A stretch of DNA of 64,000 nucleotides, from NCBI GenBank assembly GCA_963830495.1, contig CAWHMS010000002.1, positions 248,001 to 312,000 on the forward strand, in the 5' to 3' direction. Under the pieces are notes generated by a model. It was not told the origin of the DNA, did no database searches, and worked only from the letters and a program-made list of their open reading frames with translations. Below are positions 7,994 to 16,297 of this stretch, piece after piece (position 1 is the first letter of the stretch; the number at the start of each line of letters is the position of its first letter). The position numbers and the translations under genes are program-made. The stretch is from CAWHMS01 sp963830495. GTDB taxonomy: Bacteria > Actinomycetota > Actinomycetes > Propionibacteriales > Nocardioidaceae.

Positions 7994-8878
7994 TCAGGAT
8001 CGACGTTCGAGCCAAGCTCGCGAGCCTGCCGGCTTGTCCGTGATGATCGCGTCGACGCCGAGGGCGGCACAGAGCTCGACGTCGGCAACCGCGTTGACCA
8101 CCCACACGTAGACGTCGTGCCCGGCGGCGTGCGCGCGTTCGACGTACGACGGATGCTCGCGCACATAGTCCATCGATGGCCCGGCGATCTGCGCACCGAG
8201 TGGCAGCGAACCGTTGCGGAGTCGAAGCGGCACCTTGTTCATCAGGTACACCGTCGGCAGCCCTGGTGCCATCTCGAGGCACCGGCGCAGGCTGAGCCAC
8301 GAGAAGCTCATCACCCGCGCGGGGGACGGCCGCCCCGGGCGTGGCCGAGCCCAGCCATAGCGGTCCAGCAGCTCTACCAGCCGCTGCTCGACCAAGCCTG
8401 CGTAGCGAGTGGGGTGCTTGGTCTCGATCGCGAGCTCCAGCGGCCGATCGTCCGAGCTGACCAGGTCGCAGAGTCGCTCGAGCGTGAGCACGCTGTGCGC
8501 CGCGTCGTCGCGGTCCGGGGCCTCGTCGTCGAGGTCCGACCACGGGTGCTTCCAGGACGACCAGTCGAGCTGCTGCAGCTCGGTCAGCTCCAAGGTCGAC
8601 ACCACTCCGCGGCCGTTGCTGGTGCGGTCGATCCGGCGATCGTGCATGCAGACCAGGTGACCGTCTGCGGTGAGCCGTACGTCGCACTCCAGCCCTTCCG
8701 CGCCCTCATCGAGAGCCTGGGAGTAGGCGGCCAGGGTGTGTTCGGGCGCTGACGAGCTCGCGCCTCGGTGCGCGAACACCCTCGGCCGCTCCGCGGTGAT
8801 GCGCGGCGCGAGCTTGGGTCGTCGGCGGCGTCTCACCCGTGCCAGGCGGCCCGACCCCGAGGTCGTCACGGTCGTCAT
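7994..8878 (-). CDS. Glycerophosphodiester phosphodiesterase
   Basis: 294 residues from the ATG at 8878 (MTTVTTSG); a longer reading frame upstream is unlikely because its residues are low-complexity Arg-rich. The GDPD domain shows VFAHRGASSSAPEHTLAAYSQAL, GAEGLECDVRLTADGHLVCMHD (metal-binding Glu and Asp and the catalytic His), then ETKHPTRY and VYVWVVNAVAD with IITDKPAG at the end. It hydrolyses glycerophosphodiesters to glycerol-3-phosphate and an alcohol. No signal peptide is seen, so the enzyme is probably cytoplasmic. Confidence 0.92.
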   Translation of the reverse strand: MTTVTTSGSGRLARVRRRRRPKLAPRITAERPRVFAHRGASSSAPEHTLAAYSQALDEGAEGLECDVRLTADGHLVCMHDRRIDRTSNGRGVVSTLELTELQQLDWSSWKHPWSDLDDEAPDRDDAAHSVLTLERLCDLVSSDDRPLELAIETKHPTRYAGLVEQRLVELLDRYGWARPRPGRPSPARVMSFSWLSLRRCLEMAPGLPTVYLMNKVPLRLRNGSLPLGAQIAGPSMDYVREHPSYVERAHAAGHDVYVWVVNAVADVELCAALGVDAIITDKPAGSRAWLERRS

Positions 8879-8925
8879 CGTGGCATGCCGCCCCGGGCGG
8901 AGGACAGAACACGCCCTGCACGCGG

Positions 8926-9846
8926 TCACCTCGAGACGGCAGCCCCCCGTCCGCTCGTCCGCGCGGCACGCATCGTGACCGCGCCGAGCAGCAGACCGAT
9001 CGCCAGCATGGCGAAGCCTGCCCCGACGACGATCGTGGCGGTCACGCCGCGGTCGCCCTGCTCGGCGGTCGAGCCGTCGTCGGTCACCGCCCCGGCCAGG
9101 AACAGTCCCAGTACGACGATGACGCCTCCTGCCGCAGCAGCAGCGAATCCGCCGACCTCGACAGCCGACCCCTCGCTGCGCCGTTGCGCCCTCCGGACGA
9201 TCCACAGCGTGAGCGCCACGACGGCGAGCACTGCCGCCACAATCAGGAAGATCGCATCGATCCGGTCACTGGACCTCGCGTCGTCGACACTCACGCTCAC
9301 GCCGTCGGCGAAGTCCGCGAAGACGCCCCGCCGCGCGGTGAAGGCCCAGGCGGCGTACCCAAGCCCGACCAGCCCGGCGACGACGAGTGCGATCGTCGCG
9401 ACGATTCCGAGGGTGTCGCCGGCTTCCGGTCCCGGCGTCGTACCTGCTGGCCAGACCGTGGTGCCGGACCCTGCACCTCCCGCTGGTTGACCCGCCGTCT
9501 GGCCATAGCTAGGGAACTGGCCTCGCGCGTGGCCGTACCCCGGGTGCTCCGAAACCTTGGGCAGGTCCGGTCGGGTGGGCTGGTCGTAGCCGTGGGGTGG
9601 CGGCGCGTACACCGTCGGCTCGCTCGCCGGTTGCCGGTCAGCCTGATCCGGCTGCTCTGCGGCCCCGGGCGGGATCGGCTGCTGCGGGGCGGCGTGCTGC
9701 CCGGGCGGACGACTGCCCGGAGTCGGTAGGCCCTGCTCGGGCACCCGGGGCGGCGCACCGCCTCGTGCGCCGGGAACTGGCAGACCGCAGCGCGCGCACG
9801 CGGTGATGTCGGGCCGGTTCTCGAGCCCACAGCGCGGACACCGCAT
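8926..9846 (-). CDS. Zinc-ribbon membrane protein, function unknown
   Basis: 306 residues. Residues 1-24 form a zinc ribbon (MRCPRCGLENRPDITACARCGLP, four Cys). A Pro/Gly/Gln-rich disordered segment follows to about residue 140, then four hydrophobic helices (about 145-168, 200-222, 233-255 and 270-292). This layout recurs in actinobacterial proteins of unknown function. A GAGGGAGAAGG ribosome site precedes the ATG at 9846. It is probably the first gene of a minus-strand run with the phosphodiesterase and ATPase genes, 47 bp and 54 bp apart. Confidence 0.7.
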   Translation of the reverse strand: MRCPRCGLENRPDITACARCGLPVPGARGGAPPRVPEQGLPTPGSRPPGQHAAPQQPIPPGAAEQPDQADRQPASEPTVYAPPPHGYDQPTRPDLPKVSEHPGYGHARGQFPSYGQTAGQPAGGAGSGTTVWPAGTTPGPEAGDTLGIVATIALVVAGLVGLGYAAWAFTARRGVFADFADGVSVSVDDARSSDRIDAIFLIVAAVLAVVALTLWIVRRAQRRSEGSAVEVGGFAAAAAGGVIVVLGLFLAGAVTDDGSTAEQGDRGVTATIVVGAGFAMLAIGLLLGAVTMRAARTSGRGAAVSR

Positions 9847-10057
9847 GACCTTCTCCCTCTGGTCAAGGACGACGACCCGGTCCGGCCCCGGACGTACGAC
9901 ACAACGACTCGCAGACTACCGAAGCGTGTGCCCTGATCGCCCATTCTGCGATCAAACCCTGGTCAAGCCAGGACGACGCTTCGGCCACCGCTGGGGTCGA
10001 ACGCGGTCAGTGTCCCGGTCGAAACCTGGGTCGCCCGGAACACCGCGGTGTCCCTCG

Positions 10058-11251
10058 TCACACCCGCTGCGTGCGCAGGTAGCGACCGAAGTGCGGCACG
10101 GTGAACCGTACGACGCCGCGCTCCTCGGCGAAGACGAGCCCCTTCTTGATCAGGCCGTCCCGCGCAGGAGAGAGCGACTGCGGCCGGCGGCCAAGCACCT
10201 TGGCCACCTCCGCGGTGAGCACTGGGCCGTCGGCGTTGCCGGCGCCCAGGTCGGCCATCGAGCGCATGTAGTCGCGCTCGGCCGGGGTGGCGCGGTCGTA
10301 GCGGGACCCGAAGAATCCGACGGCCAGCTCGGCTTCGGCCAGCGGTGCGGCCTCCTCGACGTCCTGCCGGCTGATCGGCGAAGTGGGAGCGACGTCCCAG
10401 GCGACCTTGCCGTAGGCCTGGACGAAGTAGGGGTAGCCGTCGGTGAGGCGGTACAGCGCCTCGAGCGCGTCGTCGTCAAACCCCACTCGTTCGCTCGACG
10501 CCGGGATGAGCAGCGCACGGTCGGCCTCGGCGCGTGGCAACCGGTCGACGACGCGGTAGTGGAACAGCCGCTCGGCATACGACTTCGACGCCGACAGAGC
10601 GACCGGGAGGTGCGGCAGCCCCGCTCCGACGAAGAGGAAGGGCGCCCCTTGCTGGCTGATCTCATGGCACGCGGCGCACAGCGCGGAGAGCTCGTCGGGT
10701 GCGATGTCCTGCATCTCGTCGACGAAGATCGCCATGCCCACACCGAGGTCTACGGCGATCTCCGCCACGTCGCTGAACAGCTCGGTCAGGTCGAGCTCGA
10801 GGTCGCCGGAGTCCGCCCGGCCGGTGCTGGCCCGGACATCCGTGGGCGGGTGCCAGCGATGACCCTTGCGGGCGGCCAGGTCCGTGCGCAGCGCGAATGC
10901 CTTGAGCACGGCCGCCGCCGCCTCGACCCGCTGAGGATCACGGTGCCGGTGTCCGACGTCCCTGATGGCCGCGTGCACGGCCTGCGCCAGCGGAATCCGG
11001 ATGCTCTGGTCCGGTCGCGCCTCGAGCTTGCCGGTACCCCAGGCGCGTTTGACGGCGAGGCTACGCAGCGCGTTGAGGAGGACGGTCTTGCCGACGCCAC
11101 GCAACCCCGATAGCACCAGCGACCGCTCCGGCCTGCGGCTGGCCACGCGTTCGAGGGTGACCTCGAACCCACGCAGCTCGCGGTCGCGACCGGCCAGCTC
11201 CGGCGGTCGCTGACCGGCGCCGGGAGCATAGGGGTTGCGCACCGGATCCAT
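10058..11251 (-). CDS. AAA-family ATPase (orc/STAND-like), function unknown
   Basis: 397 residues from the ATG at 11251 (MDPVRNPYAPGAGQRPPELAGRD). The ELAGRDREL opening, Walker A LSGLRGVGKTVLL (about residue 50) and Walker B AIFVDEMQDI (about residue 175) are those of single-gene archaeal-like ATPases and MNS/STAND-type P-loop proteins; a winged-helix-like C-terminus ends in RFTVPHFGRYL. A longer start at 11302 is less likely, because TACAGT (11264-11259) lies seven bases before this ATG and predicts a leaderless mRNA. A 12-bp palindrome, ACACCGCGGTGT (10040-10051), lies just beyond the stop. Partner and role are unknown. Confidence 0.78.
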   Translation of the reverse strand: MDPVRNPYAPGAGQRPPELAGRDRELRGFEVTLERVASRRPERSLVLSGLRGVGKTVLLNALRSLAVKRAWGTGKLEARPDQSIRIPLAQAVHAAIRDVGHRHRDPQRVEAAAAVLKAFALRTDLAARKGHRWHPPTDVRASTGRADSGDLELDLTELFSDVAEIAVDLGVGMAIFVDEMQDIAPDELSALCAACHEISQQGAPFLFVGAGLPHLPVALSASKSYAERLFHYRVVDRLPRAEADRALLIPASSERVGFDDDALEALYRLTDGYPYFVQAYGKVAWDVAPTSPISRQDVEEAAPLAEAELAVGFFGSRYDRATPAERDYMRSMADLGAGNADGPVLTAEVAKVLGRRPQSLSPARDGLIKKGLVFAEERGVVRFTVPHFGRYLRTQRV

Positions 11252-11253
11252 GG

Positions 11254-11309
11254 CTAGGACTGTATGCCGCTGTCTAGCGATATCCCTAGATTGATCTAGC
11301 AAGCGCTAG
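11254..11309. promoter_or_regulatory. Phased cluster of five CTAG sites at the ATPase promoter
   Basis: CTAG occurs at 11254, 11274, 11286, 11296 and 11306, that is at steps of 20, 12, 10 and 10 bp. The predicted -10 element (11259-11264) lies between the first two. CTAG is normally rare in bacterial DNA. The near-helical spacing suggests a multi-site operator, but no known regulator motif is recognised. Confidence 0.4.
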
Positions 11310-11446
11310 CCGCGTGTCGTGCGCAAGGCGGGGTCCCTGTGCGCCGAGTGGCGGGTAAGTGAGGTATTCCTCGCGAGGAGACAGCGCGAACGCGCCACTC
11401 GAGCCGCCGCGAGCGAGTAGGTCGTCGAAAGTCGGCTCCTCGGGTG

Positions 11447-11788
11447 TCACAGGACCAGCGGCGCGTGGTCTGACTCGGCAACCATCGGCCGTCCGGCACG
11501 CATCCAGCCGACCATTCCGTCGGCGAGGTTGACCGCATCGATGCCGCGCTGCTGCAGGAAGGCGGTTGCTTGCGCGGAGCGGGAGCCCACCCGGCACACC
11601 ACCAGCACCTGCCGACCCGCGGGCAGCTCGGGCGCTCGCTGGGGAATCTGCACGAGCGGCACGTGGATCGCGCCGGCGATATGGCCTGCTGCCCACTCGT
11701 CGGGCTCACGGACATCGAGCACGGCAAGGCCTTCCGGCAGCTCGGCCGGCAGGCTGGCCACATCGGTCTGGTGGAGTTGATGCGTCAT
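11447..11788 (-). CDS. Rhodanese-like domain protein
   Basis: 113 residues, a single rhodanese domain. Visible are LAVLDVREPDEWAAGHIAGAIHVPL and the active-site loop VVCRVGSRS with the catalytic Cys at about residue 65, then GIDAVNLADGMVGWMRAGRPM. Such proteins carry a persulfide on the Cys and transfer sulfur, for example to cyanide or to acceptor proteins. The start ATG at 11788 fits the domain; the frame is open further upstream but the extra residues are not rhodanese-like. A 195-bp gap with the CTAG cluster separates it from the ATPase gene downstream. Confidence 0.88.
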   Translation of the reverse strand: MTHQLHQTDVASLPAELPEGLAVLDVREPDEWAAGHIAGAIHVPLVQIPQRAPELPAGRQVLVVCRVGSRSAQATAFLQQRGIDAVNLADGMVGWMRAGRPMVAESDHAPLVL

Positions 11789-11869
11789 GACTCCACTGTG
11801 ACACCCCCGACCGAGCAGGACCCCGCCGGCCGTGCGGGGCACGTCCACGGCGACTGCGATTTCCCTGCG

Positions 11870-12204
11870 GCCGAGGCCTACCGCGGGATGCTCGTGTCTG
11901 CCGAATCGGTAGCTGCTCCGGCCCATCTAGACGCCGAGGCTCTGTCGGCCCTGGATCGTCTCCAACGAGCCGGAGAGCTCACACGTGCCGCCGAACGCGT
12001 GCAAGCACTGGCCACGTTTGGCGCCACCCGCTGGCCTTGCGGCCTCTGTTGTCGCCGGCGTGGGTACTGGTCGACCGGATCGCGATCCGGGACGCCTTCT
12101 ATGTCGCCCTCGCCGCCTCGCTGGATGCCACCTTGATCACCACCGACGGACGCCTTCGCCGTGGCGCCACGGGGCTCGTCGCAGTCGCTGAGCCTCCCGA
12201 CTGA
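11870..12204 (+). pseudogene. VapC-type PIN toxin remnant, truncated and frameshifted
   Basis: Two frames together encode a PIN-domain body: LVSAESVAAPAHLDAEALSALDRLQRAGEL in one, and after about 12034 SPAWVLVDRIAIRDAFYVALAASLDATLITTDGRL in the next, ending at TGA 12202-12204. Adding one base after TGGCC (near 12034) joins them as RWP-LRPLLSPAW. The N-terminal strand with the first catalytic Asp (usually VDASV) is not found, and no antitoxin gene precedes it. The later acidic positions (RDAFYVALA, TTDGRL) are kept. Intact VapC would be a toxin ribonuclease; this copy should be inactive. Confidence 0.7.
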
Positions 12205-12215
12205 GTCTGCTCGTA

Positions 12216-12254
12216 GAGCCGGTGCTTGTCCGCAGAACCGGCGGGCACCGGCTC
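12216..12254. terminator. Stem-loop between convergent genes
   Basis: A perfect 10-bp inverted repeat, GAGCCGGTGC (12216-12225) and GCACCGGCTC (12245-12254), has a 19-nt loop. It lies between the VapC remnant (plus) and the glycosylase gene (minus), where a two-way terminator is expected. No T-run follows, so Rho-independent action is not certain. Confidence 0.45.
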
Positions 12255-12280
12255 ACCCGGCCGAGGCAACTCTCATTCCC

Positions 12281-13147
12281 CTACTTGAGGAGTCGGGAGA
12301 GGCGTCGGTCGGCCAGCGGCTTGCCGCCGGTCTGACAGGTCGGGCAGTACTGGAGCGAGGAGTCGGCGAACGAGACCTCGCGCACTGTGTCGCCGCAGAC
12401 GGGGCACGGCAGGCCGGTGCGGCCGTGCACCCGCAGCCCGGACTTCTTCTCCTTCTTGAGCTCGGCCGCGGCCAACCCGTCCGAGCGGTCGACCGCGTCG
12501 CGCAACGTCGTACCGATCGCCTCGTGGAGTCGTCGCACCTCGTCGTCGGACATCGCTGCGGGCTTGAACGGCGACATCTTCGCCACGTGCAGGATCTCGT
12601 CGGAGTAGGCGTTGCCGATCCCGGCGATCACCGACTGGTCGCGCAGCACCCCCTTGATCTGTGCCCGCCCCGCCGCCGCGAGGATGCCGGCAAGAGCCTC
12701 GACCGTGAAGTCCGCAGCCAGCGGATCCGGCCCCAGCCGAGCGATGCCGGGTACGTCGCCCGGCGCCCGGGCCACGTAGATCGCCAACCGCTTCTGCGTA
12801 CCCGCTTCGGTGATGTCCAGGCCAGACTCGTCGTCGAGCACGACCCTGGCAGCAAGCGGGTTCTTGCCCCCGGGTCTCGGTGGCGTGGCCGGCACGGTGT
12901 CACGCCAACGGATCCACCCGCCGCGGGCCAGATGGACGATCAGATGGAGGTCGTCGCCGACGACGAGGTCGAGGAACTTGCCATGCCGCTGGACATCGGT
13001 GACGAAGAGACCGTGCAACGCTGTGGGCGGTGGGTCGAAGGTCTTGAGAGCCGAGAACGCGACCACGTCCAGCCGCGCCAAGGCACGCCCGTCGAGCCGG
13101 GCCCGCAGATCGCCAGCCAGCGCTTGCACCTCGGGGAGTTCAGGCAC
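12281..13147 (-). CDS. Fpg/Nei family DNA glycosylase
   Basis: 288 residues from the GTG at 13147, chosen because it gives MPELPEV: after Met removal Pro is the Schiff-base nucleophile and the next Glu is catalytic. The H2TH region has GVLRDQSVIAGIGNAYSDEILHVAKMSPF, and the C-terminal zinc finger is CPVCGDTVREVSFADSSLQYCPTCQTGG with four Cys. The enzyme removes oxidised bases such as 8-oxoguanine or oxidised pyrimidines and cuts the abasic site in base excision repair. MutM or Nei specificity cannot be told from the sequence alone; the variant finger ending in PTCQTGG occurs in an actinobacterial subgroup. Confidence 0.92.
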   Translation of the reverse strand: MPELPEVQALAGDLRARLDGRALARLDVVAFSALKTFDPPPTALHGLFVTDVQRHGKFLDLVVGDDLHLIVHLARGGWIRWRDTVPATPPRPGGKNPLAARVVLDDESGLDITEAGTQKRLAIYVARAPGDVPGIARLGPDPLAADFTVEALAGILAAAGRAQIKGVLRDQSVIAGIGNAYSDEILHVAKMSPFKPAAMSDDEVRRLHEAIGTTLRDAVDRSDGLAAAELKKEKKSGLRVHGRTGLPCPVCGDTVREVSFADSSLQYCPTCQTGGKPLADRRLSRLLK

Positions 13148-13229
13148 GGTGTCCAGTGTGCCCTGTACGCCGCACATTCTCCGCTCACTTGCTTGCCGGG
13201 CTGCGCCGAGTCGAGGCATAGTGTTCGCC

Positions 13230-13529
13230 ATGTCGCAGCCGCACGACCCCTGCGAGGTCTTCCTTGACGCGCGGGGCAATGGACGCGCGCTCCGCCTCAC
13301 CTGGCACCACGAGACCGACGTCGTCGTCCTGTCGCTGTGGCGCGAAGGCGTCTGCGCGGGGACCTTCCGGCTGCCGAAGTCCCAGGTCAACGACTTCATC
13401 GATGCCCTGGTCGACGGGCTGCACGACGAGGCACCACCCGGAGGCGACCGGGAGATCATCGAGACGCAGCCCTCCTTCTTGTCGTGGGCGTTCGACAACC
13501 CGGCCGGCCGCCACGTCGCCGCGGGCTGA
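13230..13529 (+). CDS. Small conserved-looking hypothetical protein (99 aa)
   Basis: A 99-residue reading frame starts MSQPHDPCEVFLD and contains RLTWHHETDVVVLSLWREGVCAGTFRLPKSQVNDFIDALVDGL. The alternation of short strands and a helix suggests a compact alpha/beta protein; there is no membrane segment. A TAGTGT -10 element (13219-13224) lies five bases before the ATG, so a leaderless mRNA is likely and supports this start. The gene runs opposite to the glycosylase gene. I do not recognise the family; it resembles small DNA-damage-context or regulator-sized actinobacterial proteins only in size. Confidence 0.65.
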   Translation: MSQPHDPCEVFLDARGNGRALRLTWHHETDVVVLSLWREGVCAGTFRLPKSQVNDFIDALVDGLHDEAPPGGDREIIETQPSFLSWAFDNPAGRHVAAG

Positions 13530-13578
13530 CACGGGGCATCCGCTGACCCACCTTCCGGCCACCACCCCGCAGGATGTA

Positions 13579-14520
13579 TTGCACAACCGTCTACCCGATG
13601 TGCTGCACACTTTCGACCTGGGCGACGGCGCTCTCCTGTCACCTCTTCCCGTAGCTCGGGGCCGCCTCGCGGAGATCTGGCAGCTCAAAACCGATCGCGG
13701 CCGGTGGGCGCTCAAGACGGCCTCGAGCCCAGGTGATGAGGCCGCGGTGGCCGAGGCTGCGGCGTTCCAGGAGGCGGCGCGCCATGCCGGCCTGCCGGTG
13801 CCGACGATCATGCGGACACACGGCGGGCAGGTGCTGGTGAGGGTCGACGACATGTGGGTCAGCGTGCAGGGCTGGGTAGACATGCAGCCGGCCTCCTTCG
13901 ACGTGGATGCCGCTGCGGTGGGTGCGGTGCTGGCCGGGCTGCACCAGGTCGAGTTCGCCGGACAGGTCGGACTCGAACCGTGGTACACCGACCCGGTGGG
14001 CGTCAGCCGCTGGCACGAGCTGACCGCCGCGCTGCACGCTGCACGCGCGCCGTACGCCGACGAGCTGGCCGACCTGGTGCCAGGGCTGGTCTTGCTGGAT
14101 AAGCTCCTCGGCACCCCACCGAAGACGCTGCGCACCTGTCATCGAGACCTGTGGGCCGACAACGTGCGCAGCACCGCCACCGGCGGGCTCTGCGTGTTCG
14201 ACTTCGACAACGCTGGGCTCGCCGACCCGAGCCGAGAGCTGGCCCTCGTGCTGTTCGAGTTCTGCTCGGGCCGGCCCAACCGCGCGCAGACGCTCGTGTC
14301 GGCATACGCCGACTCCGGCGGGCCCGGTCGGGTGCAGGGCGCCGACGACTTCGCCATGGTCATCGCGCAACAGGGCAACATCGTCGAGCTCGGCTGCCGA
14401 TCCTGGCTTGGCGCCAGCAGCCCGGAGGAGCGCACCGACCTCGAGGCCTGGGTGCGCGAATTCGTAGACCGCCCCCTGACGGCGACGGTGATCGACGAGC
14501 TGCTGACAGCCGTCGCCTGA
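13579..14520 (+). CDS. APH-family phosphotransferase
   Basis: 313 residues from TTG 13579. The aminoglycoside phosphotransferase/choline kinase fold is shown by RWALKTASSPGDEAAVAEAAAFQ (ATP-binding Lys and helix C), the catalytic loop CHRDLWADN (about residue 188) and metal-binding VFDFDNAGLADPSREL. The substrate is unknown; resistance should not be assumed, because most members of this family in actinobacteria phosphorylate metabolites. Start choice: AGGA five bases before TTG 13579 supports it; GTG 13600 is an alternative. The frame continues upstream through the 99-aa gene but without family similarity. Confidence 0.82.
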   Translation: MHNRLPDVLHTFDLGDGALLSPLPVARGRLAEIWQLKTDRGRWALKTASSPGDEAAVAEAAAFQEAARHAGLPVPTIMRTHGGQVLVRVDDMWVSVQGWVDMQPASFDVDAAAVGAVLAGLHQVEFAGQVGLEPWYTDPVGVSRWHELTAALHAARAPYADELADLVPGLVLLDKLLGTPPKTLRTCHRDLWADNVRSTATGGLCVFDFDNAGLADPSRELALVLFEFCSGRPNRAQTLVSAYADSGGPGRVQGADDFAMVIAQQGNIVELGCRSWLGASSPEERTDLEAWVREFVDRPLTATVIDELLTAVA

Positions 14521-14558
14521 GCGGTTTGCCTTACGGCGGGAGCAGCACCACGGCCGCG

Positions 14559-15218
14559 TCAGCGCCAGCGGCCCGGCAGGGGCAGGCTCACGGCGTACCG
14601 CAGCCGCTGCAGGTATTCCTCTCGGGAGATCGAGACCGCGCCGAGACTGGTGAGGTGATCGGTGTTCCACTGCACGTCCAGCAGCCGGCCCTGCACTCCG
14701 TCGGACAGGATCTCGACCAGCCGCACCAGCGCCACCTTCGAGGCATCGCGCTCGACGTGGAACATCGACTCCCCGGCGAACAAGCCACCCACAGCGACCC
14801 CGTAGAGCCCGCCGGCGAGGCTGCCCCGGTGCCACACCTCGACGGAGTGCACCCAACCCAGCTCGTGCAGATCCCGATAGGCGTGCTTGATGTCGGCGTT
14901 GATCCACCCGCCGGGTCGATCCGGCTCCGCGCAGCCGGCGACCACGTCGTCGTACGCCTGGTCGACGGTGACCTCGAAGCGACGAACGGACTTGCGCAGC
15001 GAGCGGCTGACGTGCAGCGAGTCCAGCGGCAGTACGCCGCGACGCTGGGGTGACCACCAAGCCAGCCGCCGTGCCTCGACCGGCATCGGGAACATGCCCT
15101 GTCGGTAGGCCGCAAGGATCGTCCCCGCCTCCAGGTCGGCACCGAGGGCGATCGCGTCGTCATCGACCTCGTTGGGGTCAGGGAAGACCCAGGCGGTCGG
15201 GGGTGGCTCAACCGGCAT
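14559..15218 (-). CDS. aat: Leucyl/phenylalanyl-tRNA-protein transferase
   Basis: 219 residues, the usual length. Aat adds Leu or Phe from charged tRNA to proteins with N-terminal Lys or Arg, marking them for ClpS/ClpAP degradation (N-end rule). Seen motifs: AYRQGMFPM, AWWSPQRRGVLPLDSLHVSRSLRKS, GGWINADIKHAYRDLHELGWVHSVEVWHRGSLAGGLYGV with GGLFAGESMF, and LLDVQWNTDHLTSLGA. It ends convergent to the APH gene with a 38-bp gap. Confidence 0.96.
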   Translation of the reverse strand: MPVEPPPTAWVFPDPNEVDDDAIALGADLEAGTILAAYRQGMFPMPVEARRLAWWSPQRRGVLPLDSLHVSRSLRKSVRRFEVTVDQAYDDVVAGCAEPDRPGGWINADIKHAYRDLHELGWVHSVEVWHRGSLAGGLYGVAVGGLFAGESMFHVERDASKVALVRLVEILSDGVQGRLLDVQWNTDHLTSLGAVSISREEYLQRLRYAVSLPLPGRWR

Positions 15219-15239
15219 CGCCCGGCCGCGCCTCGCGCG

Positions 15240-15419
15240 TCAGGAGCCAGCCTTGCGACGGAACACCCGCTGTTGCTTGTCGTTGTGCGCTTCGGACTTG
15301 CCGGTGTTCTCCGCCGCCGCCGCCTTGGCGTGGCGCTGGGCGTTCTTGTGCTCGAGTGCCTCGCGGAACTTGCGATGCTGTTCGTCGTCGTGGTCGGCCT
15401 TCGCTTGCTGGCTGGCCAT
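15240..15419 (-). CDS. DUF5302 family small protein
   Basis: 59 residues, highly charged (MASQQAKADHDDEQHRKFREALEHKNAQRHAK), ending QQRVFRRKAGS. The KFREALE segment and the RVFRRK basic end are those of DUF5302, a small actinobacterial family of unknown function. A strong ribosome site, CGGAGGAG, lies about six bases before the ATG at 15419, which fixes the start. It is 21 bp upstream of aat on the same strand and may be co-transcribed. Confidence 0.8.
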   Translation of the reverse strand: MASQQAKADHDDEQHRKFREALEHKNAQRHAKAAAAENTGKSEAHNDKQQRVFRRKAGS

Positions 15420-15574
15420 GAGAACTCCTCCGTCGGGGACGATACGGGCGTCTCTCCACTCAACCAGAGGCATGGATACGACGCCAGGGCATATCGCCGT
15501 GCATCGGGCAGGCGTCATCCGGGCACTCCGTAGGGTGGAGCAGGCAGCAGCCGGGCGCGACGGGAGAAACGAGC

Positions 15575-16252
15575 ATGGGCATGAGCAAGTCGGTCGGCCG
15601 GATGGCCGGTCCGGTCGTGCGGTGGGGAGCACCGAACCTCACCGCTGGATGGGTTCGGCAGGCCTTCGACATGGCAGTCGACGGAGTCGGACCCTTGCGC
15701 GGCGCCGAGGAGGCGGCCGACCGGCAGTTGCTCAAGCAGGGTGGTGACGCCGACAAGGCCATCGAGGCGCTGATCGACTCGCATGTCCGGATGGCCGGCG
15801 TGCAGGGCTTCGTCACCAATATCGGTGGTCTGATCACCATGGCGGTGGCCATCCCGACCAACGTGTCGGGGTTGGCGATGTTGCAGTGCCACCTGGTCGG
15901 CGGCATCGCCCACCTGCGCGGCTACGACCTCGCGGATCCGCGTGTGCGCAACGCGGTGATCGCCTGCATGGTCGGCAAGGACGAGGTGAAGAAGCTGGTC
16001 AAGCAGAAGAAGCTGCCGAGCACACCGATGGGCATCGCGACCGCGCCCATGCACGACCCTTCACTCGACTACCGGATCGCCGCCGACGTCACCTCGGAGC
16101 TGCTGCAACGGGTGGCGGGCAAGCGCACCTTCGCCGTGCTCGCCCGCCAGACCCCGCTTGTCGGCGGCGCCTTCGGAGCGGTCGTCGACGGCTTCAACAC
16201 CTACGAGGTGGGGCGCTACGCGTCGAAAGAGCTGCGCTCGCGACGCCGCTGA
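15575..16252 (+). CDS. EcsC family protein
   Basis: 225 residues. The body matches the EcsC domain: VDGVGPLRGAEEAADRQLLKQGG, IEALIDSHVRMAGVQGFVTNIGGLITMAVAIPTNVSGLAMLQCHLVGGIAHLRGYDL and VGGAFGAVVDGFNTYEVGRYAS. The family is membrane-associated; in Bacillus EcsC lies beside an ABC transporter, but actinobacterial members are usually single genes of unknown role. The ATG follows a GGGAGAAACGAG sequence that can act as ribosome site. Confidence 0.88.
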   Translation: MGMSKSVGRMAGPVVRWGAPNLTAGWVRQAFDMAVDGVGPLRGAEEAADRQLLKQGGDADKAIEALIDSHVRMAGVQGFVTNIGGLITMAVAIPTNVSGLAMLQCHLVGGIAHLRGYDLADPRVRNAVIACMVGKDEVKKLVKQKKLPSTPMGIATAPMHDPSLDYRIAADVTSELLQRVAGKRTFAVLARQTPLVGGAFGAVVDGFNTYEVGRYASKELRSRRR

Positions 16253-16297
16253 GTGCTTCCCCGCCGCACGACCCGCCTCGACCGCCGGCTGCGCTCG

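Noticed and set aside
8879..9205. N-terminal extension of the glycerophosphodiesterase
   Set aside because: Composition is Arg/Gly-rich shadow sequence of the zinc-ribbon gene on the same strand; ATG 8878 directly precedes the domain.
13264..13578. N-terminal extension of the APH-type kinase
   Set aside because: The extra residues are the 99-aa gene read in another frame, rich in Ser, Arg and Thr and without similarity to the kinase fold.
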